A program made the translations under genes and the position numbers. Shown here piece after piece: positions 27,357-35,998 of a stretch of 64,000 bases of DNA (positions within the stretch are counted from its first letter, which is position 1; every line of letters starts with the position of its first letter). The stretch comes from Oceaniferula marina (lineage in GTDB: Bacteria; Verrucomicrobiota; Verrucomicrobiia; Verrucomicrobiales; Akkermansiaceae), in NCBI RefSeq assembly GCF_013391475.1, contig NZ_JACBAZ010000001.1, positions 62,001-126,000 of the forward strand, read 5' to 3'. The notes below the pieces were generated by a model. It searched no databases, was not told the DNA's origin, and saw only the letters and a program-made list of their open reading frames with translations.

Positions 27357-29138
27357 TTATTGCTGCATGTAGGTTTTGGTTTTATAGACGCAGGCAAAAG
27401 GAATGAAGATCAAGGAAGTTGCGAGCATGAGTTTGGTGAAAAACCAAAAGTAGGCGGCACCTTCAAGCTTGGTTTGACCACCGGCGTAGTAATCGAGTTT
27501 GAAGGTTTGATCTTTGTCTTCTTTGGCGCCGGTACTCATTTTCCCCTGACGTTGTTTTTCGCGATTGAGCCAGGTATTTTCTTCCTCTTTCTTGGATTTT
27601 TTTGCGGATAAAATGATGCCGAGATCCCATTTCGTCAGATGGGTTTGGTCTGGCCCGTCGGATGAGATACGCGCTTTTTCGTTACTGATCAAAGTGTAGC
27701 GAAGCGGGTTGCCCCACGGGTCCTTGAGTTGATTCAGGGTGCCATTTCCTACTTCTGTTGTGGGGAGAGCTTCTTCTTTGTCGTAGTAGGTTTCGATCTC
27801 TGCAGCGGCTTCGGCGAGTGTCGCTTGGGCTGGAGAGATGATTTTATCATCGGCGAAGCTGAGGTCGTCCTCGGTGCCTTTCTTTTGGTCAAACCCATCG
27901 TGGTGGGTTGATTTTTCCGAGAGTGTGATGCTCGGGATTTCAATGTAGAGGTTGATGACGCCGGTGAGTGCGTTACCTGCGAATACCGAGAGCAGGTAGA
28001 TCCCCATGACGAAGGATTTCATTTTTCGTGGAGATTGGGTGTAGGCGAATTCCAAGCAGACAATGGAAACGAGAATTTCTGCGGTGGTGAAAATGAGGTA
28101 GGCGAGCAATTGCCACCAAACGCTGGGAGTTTCTCCCCGGTCGATCGCTTCCTGGGCCAGCGAAATCACGGAAAAGGAAATGGTCATCAGGAAGAGGCCC
28201 ATTCCAATTTTTCGGAGAGGGGTCAGCGGTACCAGTTTGTTGACTCCAGGGTAGATGATCCATGTGAAAATCGGGATCAGGACAAGAATTAAGAAGGGGT
28301 TGGCGGCTTGGATCTGAGATGGGAGCACCTCAATGCCAAACACGTTGCGGTCCATTTTCTCTGCCTGGAAGACCAGTGACGAAGCCGTTTGGTCGAATAA
28401 GCACCAGAAGACAGCAACAAAGAGAAACAGGGGGACGAGCTTACCGATGGCCGTTAGGCCGTCTCTGCTTTTGAGTTCATCAAAGAAGGCCTCTCCGTGT
28501 GGAGGAACGTGAATGAATTTGTTTCTGCCCAACCAAAAGGCAAAGGTGGCGAGTGCCATCAAGACTCCTGGAATGCCGAATGCCCAGTGGGGGCCATACC
28601 ATTTGAGGATCCAAGGAATTGAGAGATTGGAAATAACAGCACCGAAGTTGATGGAGAGATAAAAGATGTTAAAGACCTTTGTCAGCAGGTGCTGATTGTT
28701 TTTTCCAAATTGGTCACCTACGTGGGCCGAGACGCAGGGTTTGATGCCTCCGGCTCCGAGCGCGATAAGTCCGAGTCCTCCAAGTAACCAGAATTGGACG
28801 ATGCCGCCGACTCCCATGAAGGCGAGTGACAGGTGGCCGAGGCAGTAGACCACGGATAGGCGGACGATGGTGTTGTATTTTCCCCAGAGAATATCCGCGA
28901 GCAAGGCTCCGAGCAGAGGGGTGAGATAGACGGCTGAGTTGAAGAATGAGACGTAAGCGGTGGCCTTGGTTTCACTCATGGATTCCCCTCCGAGAACGCC
29001 AAGGTAGTTTGCCAGAAAAATGGCGAGGGCCGCTTTCATTCCGTAAAAGGAAAAGCGTTCGGCGGCTTCGTTGGAGATGATGTAAGGGATGCCGCCTGGC
29101 ATCGACTTTGTATCACTTGGGTGGCTGCGGTAAGACAT
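27357..29138 (-). CDS. Proton-dependent oligopeptide transporter (POT/PTR2 family)
   Basis: 593 residues from ATG 29138. The POT signature ExxERFxxY is present (NEAAERFSFYGMKA), as is GALLADILWGKYNTI in the first intracellular loop. About 14 hydrophobic segments are seen. A soluble insertion of about 140 residues (about 415-560, rich in Glu/Lys/Asp: KGTEDDLSFADDKII...NTWLNREKQRQGK) separates the last two helices; this is longer than in most family members. The family imports di- and tripeptides with protons. It sits between an HAD phosphatase and TatD in a leftward set. Confidence 0.88.
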   Translation of the reverse strand: MSYRSHPSDTKSMPGGIPYIISNEAAERFSFYGMKAALAIFLANYLGVLGGESMSETKATAYVSFFNSAVYLTPLLGALLADILWGKYNTIVRLSVVYCLGHLSLAFMGVGGIVQFWLLGGLGLIALGAGGIKPCVSAHVGDQFGKNNQHLLTKVFNIFYLSINFGAVISNLSIPWILKWYGPHWAFGIPGVLMALATFAFWLGRNKFIHVPPHGEAFFDELKSRDGLTAIGKLVPLFLFVAVFWCLFDQTASSLVFQAEKMDRNVFGIEVLPSQIQAANPFLILVLIPIFTWIIYPGVNKLVPLTPLRKIGMGLFLMTISFSVISLAQEAIDRGETPSVWWQLLAYLIFTTAEILVSIVCLEFAYTQSPRKMKSFVMGIYLLSVFAGNALTGVINLYIEIPSITLSEKSTHHDGFDQKKGTEDDLSFADDKIISPAQATLAEAAAEIETYYDKEEALPTTEVGNGTLNQLKDPWGNPLRYTLISNEKARISSDGPDQTHLTKWDLGIILSAKKSKKEEENTWLNREKQRQGKMSTGAKEDKDQTFKLDYYAGGQTKLEGAAYFWFFTKLMLATSLIFIPFACVYKTKTYMQQ

Positions 29139-29195
29139 GAATGGGTGTGGTGGATTGATTGGTGAAGGGAAGGGGGAACGTATAGAGGACGACCG

Positions 29196-29849
29196 TTAGT
29201 TCAGACTTTCGAGCAAAGGGATGAGTTCGGTGATATCGTGCAGCAAGTGATGGGGGTGTTCTTTTTCCAAGCGATCTTGGTTGTGGTATCCCCAAGTGGC
29301 GGCAAGCGCCAGCATGCCTGCGTTGTGGGCGGTGGCAATGTCCATGGTGGAATCTCCAACAAAGGCGGTGTCTTCAGCTGGGATGCCGAGAAGCGCCGCG
29401 GTTTCCAAAGCTCCAGTGGGATCAGGTTTGACAGGGACACCCTCCCGTTGACCAATGACAACCATGAAGGTGCCGGGGAAGAGGAATTCGGCAAACTCTT
29501 GGCAAAAATGATGTGGTTTGTTGGAGAAAATTGCGAGTGGTATGCCTCGCTTTTTAAGCTGATCCAGAGTCTCGATGATGCCCGTAAATGGAGGGCTGCC
29601 GGTTTGCCACGTGTCAGCGTAGGCTTTGACCATGTCTTGTTCGATAAGTTGAATTTGCTCATCCGAGTAATCTGCAGGGCAAGCGCGCTCGACGAGTTTT
29701 TTGATGCCGTCGCCAATAAACCCGCGCACAACGGCTTCAGGGTGTGTCGGCAGTTTGTGTTTTTGAAGCACTCGATTAAGAGCTCTAGCCAAACCCGGAA
29801 GGGAGTGAACCAAGGTGCCATCCAAGTCGAAAATAATAGATCGAATCAT
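29196..29849 (-). CDS. HAD hydrolase, phosphoglycolate phosphatase-like
   Basis: 217 residues from ATG 29849. HAD subfamily IA motifs: DLDGTLVHSLPG at residues 8-19, motif II AIFSNKPHHF, Lys in VKPDPTGALE, and motif IV FVGDSTMDIATAHNAG. The helical cap with RALNRVLQKHKL and GFIGDGIKKLVERA is that of the Gph type (phosphoglycolate phosphatase). Gph members hydrolyse 2-phosphoglycolate from DNA repair or photorespiration-like side reactions; the substrate is inferred from family only. First gene of a likely three-gene leftward set with the POT transporter and TatD. Confidence 0.85.
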   Translation of the reverse strand: MIRSIIFDLDGTLVHSLPGLARALNRVLQKHKLPTHPEAVVRGFIGDGIKKLVERACPADYSDEQIQLIEQDMVKAYADTWQTGSPPFTGIIETLDQLKKRGIPLAIFSNKPHHFCQEFAEFLFPGTFMVVIGQREGVPVKPDPTGALETAALLGIPAEDTAFVGDSTMDIATAHNAGMLALAATWGYHNQDRLEKEHPHHLLHDITELIPLLESLN

Positions 29850-30140
29850 GTGGGCGACATCATTAGGGGATCATGGTTGTTGTGCAAGACATACTCATCA
29901 AAAGGAGAGAACTCATGAGGGAAAGGTCAGCCCCCAGGCTGGAGGGCTTGGAGGCTGACTGTGTAGTATTACAACAAACACGCTGGGGGGGCTTGAACTG
30001 ACAATAAAAGCATCACCTAGCGAAGTCGCGAAATTAAACACCACCATTCGCCCAATCAAGCTAAATTATAAAAAATGCAATCTAAATCGGCCGGCGGTGG
30101 TATAAATGTAAATTTAGGAGCCTTTCCGGGTGAGTTTGAG
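29850..30140. other. 291-bp intergenic region, mscS / HAD phosphatase
   Basis: No known RNA or gene recognised. It contains an inverted repeat GTCAGCC...GGCTGAC (29928-29961), a short frame of 28 codons starting at 29914 after AAGGAGAG, a palindrome GCGA-AG-TCGC near 30020, and CGGCCGGCGG near 30090. Base composition shifts abruptly across the stretch (GC-rich to AT-rich), which is unlike the flanking genes. Confidence 0.35.
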
Positions 30141-30971
30141 TTATTGAGTCGCGTCCACTTTGTGGATGTGAACGTCGCTTTGAGGGAAGGGGATTGAGAT
30201 TCCTTTTTGGTCGAAGGCTTTTTTGACGTTTTCGGTGAGGTCGAAATGGATTCCCCAGTAGTTGGAGGCGTCGGCCCAGACCCGGACGACGAGATTCACC
30301 GAACTATCGGCGAGTTCTTTGACAGCGATAAAGGGGGCTGGGTCGGTGTCGATACGTTCATCGGCCTTGATGAGGTTCATGATGATGTCCTTGGCCTGAT
30401 CGATGTCATCGTCGTATCCAATGCCAAAAAGCATGTCGACCCGGCGTTTGGATTCGGCGGAATAATTGATCAGAGCGCCGGTTGCAACGGGTCCGTTGGG
30501 GAGGATGATCCGTTTGTTGTCTCCGGTGTTGATAATGGTATTGAAAATCTGGATTTGGCGGACGGTTCCACTATGACCTTGGGTTTCGATGAAGTCGCCG
30601 ATTTTGAATGGTTTGAGGACGAGCAGGAGAACGCCACCTGCGAAGTTTTGCAGTGTGCCTGAGAGGGCCATGCCGATGGCAAGTCCGGCGGCACCGATGA
30701 TGGCGACCAGAGAAGTGGTGGGGATGCCTGCGATTCCGGCAGCTGTAACAAAGAGCAGGGCTTTGAGTCCCATACCGGTCAAACTGAGCAGGAATGTTTC
30801 GAGCGCTTCGTCGTAATCCGCTTTTTCGAACCAGTGGGCCATGCCTTTGCAGAGCATCTTGATGACTTTCCAACCGATAACAAAGACGGCAAGCGCGATC
30901 AGGAGGTTGGTTCCATGTTCGGTGACGGCTGCGATACCTTGATTAAGTAGGGCGTTGAAGTTAATTTCCAT
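30141..30971 (-). CDS. mscS: Small-conductance mechanosensitive channel (MscS family)
   Basis: 276 residues from ATG 30971, the usual size of E. coli MscS. Three N-terminal membrane helices; the pore helix region reads SLVAIIGAAGLAIGMALSGTLQNFAGGVLLLVLKPFKIGDFIE, with the Gly/Ala packing typical of TM3. A beta domain (IQIFNTIINTGDNKRIILPNGPV) and the alpha/beta vestibule follow, ending DVHIHKVDATQ. It opens under membrane tension to release solutes on hypo-osmotic shock. It fits functionally with the compatible-solute genes at the window start, though they are not adjacent. Divergent from the class III aminotransferase gene. Confidence 0.93.
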   Translation of the reverse strand: MEINFNALLNQGIAAVTEHGTNLLIALAVFVIGWKVIKMLCKGMAHWFEKADYDEALETFLLSLTGMGLKALLFVTAAGIAGIPTTSLVAIIGAAGLAIGMALSGTLQNFAGGVLLLVLKPFKIGDFIETQGHSGTVRQIQIFNTIINTGDNKRIILPNGPVATGALINYSAESKRRVDMLFGIGYDDDIDQAKDIIMNLIKADERIDTDPAPFIAVKELADSSVNLVVRVWADASNYWGIHFDLTENVKKAFDQKGISIPFPQSDVHIHKVDATQ

Positions 30972-31082
30972 AACGCGATCAACTTAGGTGAAGGACTCTG
31001 AGTGACGCAATGCTAAAGCATGTTCTAGAGGTTTTTCTTGCAGGCTCTCGACACTGCGGGATGGGCTGTTTAGGATTGGCTT

Positions 31083-32393
31083 ATGCTTCCCGAGCTGATC
31101 ACAGAAATCCCCGGGCCCGCATCTGTGGCCCTGGCAGAAGAACTCAGGCGTTATGAAAGTCATAACGTAACTTATGTCGATGAGGCTTGGCCGGTATTCT
31201 GGAAGCGGGCCGAGGGCGTCAATGTTTGGGACGAGGATGGGAATCGATTTTTGGATATGACGGCGGCCTTTGGTGTTGCCGGGTTGGGGCATGGGTGGTC
31301 GGCGCCGGCGATGGTCGAGCAGTCGCAAGTGTTGGTGCATGGGATGGGGGATGTGCACCCGACCCGTTTGAAGGTAGAGACTTGTCAGATGTTGTCGGCA
31401 TTGACGTATGAGCGCTGGGGGGCTGGTCGAGGGAAGGTGGTGTTAAGTAATTCCGGTTTTGAAGCCGTTGAATCAGCCATGAAAACGGCGAGGGTGGTGA
31501 CAGGGAGGGCCGGAGTGCTTAGCTTTGCCAACAGCTACCATGGCATGGGTTATGGTGCTTTGTTGGGGAGCGGGTTTGAAAAATTCAGGCAGCCGTTTGA
31601 AGATCAGTTAGCCGCTCGGCGGGTGTCCTTGGCTTTTCCCCGGGATGATGCCGGGATGGAACGGTTCGAAGAGGCGTTGGCGGGAGTGGATGCCTCGGGC
31701 ATTGGCTTGGTTCTGGTGGAACCCATTCAGGGACGTGGTGGTAAGATTGTCCCTCCCGACGCATTTCTTCCGATGTTGCGAAGCTGGTGTGACCAACATG
31801 GTGTGTTGTTGGCATGTGACGAAATTTTTACAGGCTTTAATCGGACGGGTCGATTGTTTGCCTGTGAATGGAGCGGCGTGGTGCCTGATCTGATCTGTGT
31901 CGGCAAATCCATGAGTGGTGGATTTCCGATTTCGGCTTGTGTTGGCAAGGCTGAAATCATGGACGCTTGGCCGGTGTCGAGTGGTGAGGCTCTGCACACC
32001 AGTACCTTTCTGGGTAACCCCGTGGGTTGTGCAATGTCGGTGATGTCGATGAAAGAGCACGCCCGTGCTGAGCTTGCGGAATCGGTTCAAGGGATCGGTG
32101 ATTATCTGAAGGCCCGCTTGCATGGCTTGCGTAGTCCTTTGATCCGGGATGTCAGGGGGCGCGGGCTGATGTTGGGCGTGGAGTTGGCCCATCAGGATGG
32201 ATCACCAGCAAGTGATGTGGCGGGAGGAATTCTTGGAGAAATGATGCAGGATGGCGTGTTTATGTTGGCCGATGGTCCGGCTGGTAATGTGTTGGCCTGG
32301 ACTCCTCCTTTCGGGGTGAACCGTGAGGAAGTGGATTATGTGTTAGCGTGTTTACAAGCTCGCTTGGAGCATCACGGCGGAATCTCTGCATAG
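31083..32393 (+). CDS. Class III PLP-dependent aminotransferase
   Basis: 436 residues from ATG 31083. Class III (omega-aminotransferase/acetylornithine type) features: NVWDEDGNRFLDMTAAFGVAGLGHG, SNSGFEAVESAMKTAR, SYHGMGYGAL, PLP Asp in LLACDEIFTGFNRTG, and Schiff-base Lys in CVGKSMSGGFPIS. The usual C-terminal part with NVLAWTPPFGVNREEVDYV is intact. It moves an amino group between an amine or amino acid and a keto acid. The substrate cannot be told; candidates are 4-aminobutyrate, ornithine or beta-alanine types. It precedes a class IV PLP enzyme by 58 bp in the same direction. Confidence 0.85.
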   Translation: MLPELITEIPGPASVALAEELRRYESHNVTYVDEAWPVFWKRAEGVNVWDEDGNRFLDMTAAFGVAGLGHGWSAPAMVEQSQVLVHGMGDVHPTRLKVETCQMLSALTYERWGAGRGKVVLSNSGFEAVESAMKTARVVTGRAGVLSFANSYHGMGYGALLGSGFEKFRQPFEDQLAARRVSLAFPRDDAGMERFEEALAGVDASGIGLVLVEPIQGRGGKIVPPDAFLPMLRSWCDQHGVLLACDEIFTGFNRTGRLFACEWSGVVPDLICVGKSMSGGFPISACVGKAEIMDAWPVSSGEALHTSTFLGNPVGCAMSVMSMKEHARAELAESVQGIGDYLKARLHGLRSPLIRDVRGRGLMLGVELAHQDGSPASDVAGGILGEMMQDGVFMLADGPAGNVLAWTPPFGVNREEVDYVLACLQARLEHHGGISA

Positions 32394-32451
32394 ATGCGAG
32401 TGGAGTATTCTAGCGATAGAGGTTGACCGCACGTTTGCCAGGAGAATAGAT

Positions 32452-33303
32452 ATGATGCATATGAATCAGGTGACGGTAGTAGCGGATGACGGCCAATTGA
32501 TGCCAGCGGACGAGGTGAGGGTATCACCTTTTGATTTGGGGCTGAGTGTCGGCTTGGGAGTCTTTGAAACAATGCAGTCGTATGACGGTCGGGTGTTTGC
32601 CATGGATGCTCACATGGAGCGACTGGCTGCGGGGGCGAAGCGTTTGTCCTTGTCTCTTCCATCGGGTGCTGAAATTCAACATACGATAGGCGAGGTGCTT
32701 ACCGCGAATAATTTGTTGGTCGGTCGGGGGCGGGTCAGGGTTGCTGTTTCTGACCGGGGGGGGACTTTGACTAAGACCAGCGGAGCATCGCGGGTTCTTG
32801 TCAGTGCTGTTGCTCTCGATCCCCCGATGCCCGATGCCCGGGTGGTGACTTCTCCCTATGAATTTGCAGTGCATGGAGGTTTGGTGGGGGTGAAATCTGC
32901 ATCTTATGCCGGCCATGTGCTGGCTTTCCGGGATGCAATTGCTCGGGGGGCTGATGAGGCTTTGCTGTTTGATGCTCAAGGGCGCTTGTGTGAGGGCGCG
33001 ATGTCCAATGTGTTTCTTGTGGTCGATGGTATGGTGATGACTCCGGCACTGGATTGTGGTTGTTTACCTGGAGTGACACGATCAATGATCGCTGGGATCT
33101 GTGATGGATTGGCATTGGGGTATAAAGAATGTGAGCTTGATCGGAATCTACTGAAGGCTGCGGACGAGGTGTTTCTAACCAGTTCAATCCGAGAGGTTCA
33201 AATGGTGCGATCCGTGGATGATGGTGCCGATTTAACATCGGAAGTGACCGGGAAAATCGCAGCCGTTTATCAGGAGCGTGTTCAGCGGGAGCTTGGCTTA
33301 TGA
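32452..33303 (+). CDS. Class IV PLP enzyme (branched-chain aminotransferase / aminodeoxychorismate lyase type)
   Basis: 283 residues from ATG 32452, preceded by an AGGAG site; the ATG at 32458 is also possible. Fold-type IV features: SPFDLGLSVGLGVFETMQSYDGRVFAMDAHMERL, catalytic Lys in VGVKSASYAGHVLAFRDA, GADEALLFDAQGRLCEGAMSNVFLV, and LPGVTRSMI. These are shared by IlvE, PabC and D-amino acid transaminases. The short length and the FETMQSYDGRVF segment fit PabC-like members best, but the call stays at superfamily level. Its stop overlaps the RNase HIII start by 4 bp (ATGA), so the two are translationally coupled. Confidence 0.8.
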   Translation: MMHMNQVTVVADDGQLMPADEVRVSPFDLGLSVGLGVFETMQSYDGRVFAMDAHMERLAAGAKRLSLSLPSGAEIQHTIGEVLTANNLLVGRGRVRVAVSDRGGTLTKTSGASRVLVSAVALDPPMPDARVVTSPYEFAVHGGLVGVKSASYAGHVLAFRDAIARGADEALLFDAQGRLCEGAMSNVFLVVDGMVMTPALDCGCLPGVTRSMIAGICDGLALGYKECELDRNLLKAADEVFLTSSIREVQMVRSVDDGADLTSEVTGKIAAVYQERVQRELGL

Positions 33304-34205
33304 GTGTTTCCAGTTATACCAGCCCATTGAGTTTGGCACAGGCTGATCAATTAAAGTCCTGCCTTGCCGGGGCTGGATTTGAGTTTAAAGATCGGGCGTA
33401 TGCCTTGTTTTCAGCCAAGAAAGGAAAGCTCAATGTGACGGTTTATGAAAAAGGCCCCAAGGTCTTGATCCAAGGGAAAGAAACCGAGGATTTTGTGCGC
33501 TTTGTCTTGGAGCCTGAAGTGCTTGGAGAGGCTCGCTTGGGGTATGAGCATATTCATGACCCGGAAATGTTTGAACCTCATTTCGGTATCGATGAGAGTG
33601 GTAAGGGAGATTTTTTCGGGCCCTTGGTGATTGCCGGTGTTTATACCGATGCTTCGATTACTCGTTCTTTGATGGATGCCGGGGTGATGGATAGCAAGCG
33701 GATCAAGAGCTCTGCGAACATTGCCAAATTGGCGGAGCTTATCCGGTCGACGCCCGGGGTGGTCTCCGAAGTGGTGAGTCTCGGACCCGAACGCTATAAT
33801 GAAATGTATGGTGACTTTAAGAATTTGAACCGTTTGTTAGCCTGGGGGCACGCCCGAGTGATTCGCAGTTTGTCGGGGAAGATGCCGGGGTGTGGTCGGG
33901 CCTTGAGCGATCAGTTTGCTCGCAAGGAAGTGCTGGAGCGTGAGCTTGCACGGCATGGCGTGGCCATCACACTGGACCAACGCACCAAGGGGGAAAGTGA
34001 TGTTGCAGTGGCGGCGGCTTCGATTTTAGCTCGCGAACGATTTATTCGGTGGATGCAGCAATCGAGCGAAAAGTCAGGAGTCGACATTCCGATGGGGGCG
34101 GGGGCTCAGGTGGTCGAGGCTGCCCGTAAACTGGTCGACGGATACGGGCAGGAAATCCTACCCAAGGTGGCAAAGATGCATTTTAAAACAGCCGGCGAGC
34201 TGTGA
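33300..34205 (+). CDS. rnhC: Ribonuclease HIII
   Basis: 301 residues from ATG 33300. An N-terminal TBP-like domain of about 90 residues (substrate binding, distinguishing HIII from HII) precedes the catalytic domain: FGIDESGKGDFFGPLVIAGVY (the D-E-S-G-K-G-D motif), MDSKRI, and TKGESDVAVAAASILARERFIRW. It removes RNA from RNA-DNA hybrids with metal ions. The overlap with the upstream PLP gene suggests one transcript; functional linkage is not obvious. A 7-bp gap separates it from the convergent EboD-like gene. Confidence 0.93.
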   Translation: MSVSSYTSPLSLAQADQLKSCLAGAGFEFKDRAYALFSAKKGKLNVTVYEKGPKVLIQGKETEDFVRFVLEPEVLGEARLGYEHIHDPEMFEPHFGIDESGKGDFFGPLVIAGVYTDASITRSLMDAGVMDSKRIKSSANIAKLAELIRSTPGVVSEVVSLGPERYNEMYGDFKNLNRLLAWGHARVIRSLSGKMPGCGRALSDQFARKEVLERELARHGVAITLDQRTKGESDVAVAAASILARERFIRWMQQSSEKSGVDIPMGAGAQVVEAARKLVDGYGQEILPKVAKMHFKTAGEL

Positions 34206-34212
34206 TGTCCAC

Positions 34213-35382
34213 TTACGCTCTGGCTTGCAGGGTGTGATGCGTTGCCAACCACTCGATGCATTCGTCGAGGAGTTCGGTGTCCATGTTGTGAACGTCTTCC
34301 CCCTGGCCAATCTCTTTAAGTAAAAGCACGGTGAGTTCTCCTCCCAGATGCTCGCGGAACTCTTCCAGGCCGGTGTAAATGGCTCGCTGAGGAGGCGTTG
34401 CCTGATCGCTTTGTAAATCCAAGGCGTCGTGCCAAATGGGCAGTTTCAGTTCTTGAAGAACGTGGAGGACGCGCATGGCGGCTGATTCGCTGAGTTTACC
34501 ACATTTCCACGAGTAAATGGTGTCCAGAGCCACACCCACGCTGACAGCATCCGCATGGCTGAGTTTGAAGTTTGTGAGTTGCTCCATTTTGTGCGCAGCC
34601 CAATGACCGAAGTCGAGTGGGCGGCTGTTTCCTGTTTCGAAGGGGTCTCCACCGTAGGCAATGTGGGAGGCATGCAGCAGGGCGGAACGTTCGACCGCTT
34701 CCTCCAAGGTGTGAGGGTGAAGCTTGCTGAGTTGATGCGCGTTGTTTTCTATCCACTGGAAAAATGAAGCATCCTTGACCAGCGCCACTTTAACCGCCTC
34801 AACGATGCCGGCTTTGCGTTCCAGGGCAGGCTGACCGTGGATAAAACTGAAATCGTTGACCACGGCGTAGGGCACGGCGAAGGTGCCAAGGAAGTTTTTT
34901 TTGCCGTAGGCGTTGATGCCGTTCTTGACCCCTACGCCGCTGTCGTCCTGAGCCAGTGTGGTGGTGGGGAAGCGGACCAATCGAATCCCCCTGTGAGCGG
35001 TGGCTGCTGCGAGTCCGATCACATCCAGATAAGCTCCACCGCCGATGCAGAGGATGTATGAGTGGCGGTCGATACCTGCTTTTTCGATAGCGTCCCAGGC
35101 TTCTTGCAGTGTTTGCTGGTTGCGTTTGCAGGGTTCTCCTCCGGTTTGAATGATGCATCCGCGGGAGTCGAAGCCCGGCATGCATTCCATGTAGGTATTG
35201 ACCTGTTGTTCAAGCCCTGGAAAGGTTTCAGCCACTCCACGGTCGATGAAGGCAATGACCTTTGCCCGGCCATTGGTATCCAGGAGGTCGATCAGCATGC
35301 GGTTTTCCCGTTGGAACGCGTCGCGGGTGAAGCGGATCCGGTGGGTGCTGCTGATGCGGATGTCGAAGTTTTTACCGTGCAT
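34213..35382 (-). CDS. 3-dehydroquinate-synthase-like cyclase, EboD type
   Basis: ATG 35382 (MHGKNFDIRISS) is chosen; 389 residues. It is a member of the sugar phosphate cyclase superfamily: NAD site CIGGGAYLDVIGLAAATAHRG, PTTTLAQDDSGVGVKNGINAYGKKNFLGTF, metal Glu in AGIVEAVKVALVKD, and metal His residues in LDFGHWAAHKMEQLTNFKLSHADAVSVG. The wording of these motifs resembles EboD of the eustigmatophyte/bacterial 'ebo' clusters more than AroB. No other ebo gene (EboA, EboC UbiA-like prenyltransferase, EboE/F) lies within the window. Product unknown. It follows the ExbD-like gene by 69 bp on the same strand. Confidence 0.7.
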   Translation of the reverse strand: MHGKNFDIRISSTHRIRFTRDAFQRENRMLIDLLDTNGRAKVIAFIDRGVAETFPGLEQQVNTYMECMPGFDSRGCIIQTGGEPCKRNQQTLQEAWDAIEKAGIDRHSYILCIGGGAYLDVIGLAAATAHRGIRLVRFPTTTLAQDDSGVGVKNGINAYGKKNFLGTFAVPYAVVNDFSFIHGQPALERKAGIVEAVKVALVKDASFFQWIENNAHQLSKLHPHTLEEAVERSALLHASHIAYGGDPFETGNSRPLDFGHWAAHKMEQLTNFKLSHADAVSVGVALDTIYSWKCGKLSESAAMRVLHVLQELKLPIWHDALDLQSDQATPPQRAIYTGLEEFREHLGGELTVLLLKEIGQGEDVHNMDTELLDECIEWLATHHTLQARA

Positions 35383-35451
35383 GGAATGATGATACGTGAG
35401 TAGGGAGGGATATCTTAGACTTGATTTGCCGGAGATCAAATGGTCTGGGGA

Positions 35452-35913
35452 TTAGGGGGCTTCGGGCTGAATGAAGGTGACGGCCGAAATATGGTGTTCA
35501 GCTAGTAGGTTAAGGACATCAACAACGCGTTGTTGTTTGACCTCGGCGGAGGCGCTTAATTGGACTTTTGGTTTTCCCTCGGCTGCTTTGACAGCCGCAG
35601 AGTAGGCTTCAAGTTTTGCTTTAAGGAGCGGGAGCTTTTGGTTTGCCGTATCGGCATCAAGCGTTTCTTTCTCGGCGCCTGTCCCCAAATAAATGACGCC
35701 CTTATCATCGATACTGATGACGAGAGGGGCGATTCCTTTGTTTTCCTCTTTTTCCTCTTGGCCTGCATGGATTTCAACCATTTCTTGAGGTTCGCGGTGT
35801 TCCATTTCGATGGGTTGCATGGCCAGTCCTCCGTTTATGGCCTGAACGAATAATCCGATCGAAAGCAGGCTCTGGTGACCATGAAGGCTGATGAGCAAAA
35901 CAGGCAGGTGCAT
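35452..35913 (-). CDS. ExbD/TolR-like protein, partnerless
   Basis: ATG 35913 (MHLPVLLISLHG) is chosen because GAGAGG precedes it; 153 residues. One hydrophobic stretch (SLLSIGLFVQAINGGLAM) stands at residues 15-32. A Glu-rich linker leads to a domain ending VQLSASAEVKQQRVVDVLNLLAEHHISAVTFI, which is the ExbD/TolR periplasmic domain pattern. The N-terminal Asp residue in the ExbD membrane helix that carries protons is not visible. No ExbB/TolQ partner gene is adjacent. Role unclear; it might be a regulator or a decayed member. Divergent from cstA by 85 bp. Confidence 0.5.
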   Translation of the reverse strand: MHLPVLLISLHGHQSLLSIGLFVQAINGGLAMQPIEMEHREPQEMVEIHAGQEEKEENKGIAPLVISIDDKGVIYLGTGAEKETLDADTANQKLPLLKAKLEAYSAAVKAAEGKPKVQLSASAEVKQQRVVDVLNLLAEHHISAVTFIQPEAP

Positions 35914-35998
35914 GCCCCTCTCTATCGTGATGGATAAATAGTCCAAGCGTAATCTTGTGATTGCTATTGCAGGTGTTCTTGTGTCAGGGTTTCCGGGT

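Noticed and set aside
29950-30070. tRNA- or tmRNA-like sequence
   Set aside because: A GGGGGGCTTGAAC stretch looked like a T arm on first sight, but no acceptor or anticodon stem pairs with it on either strand.
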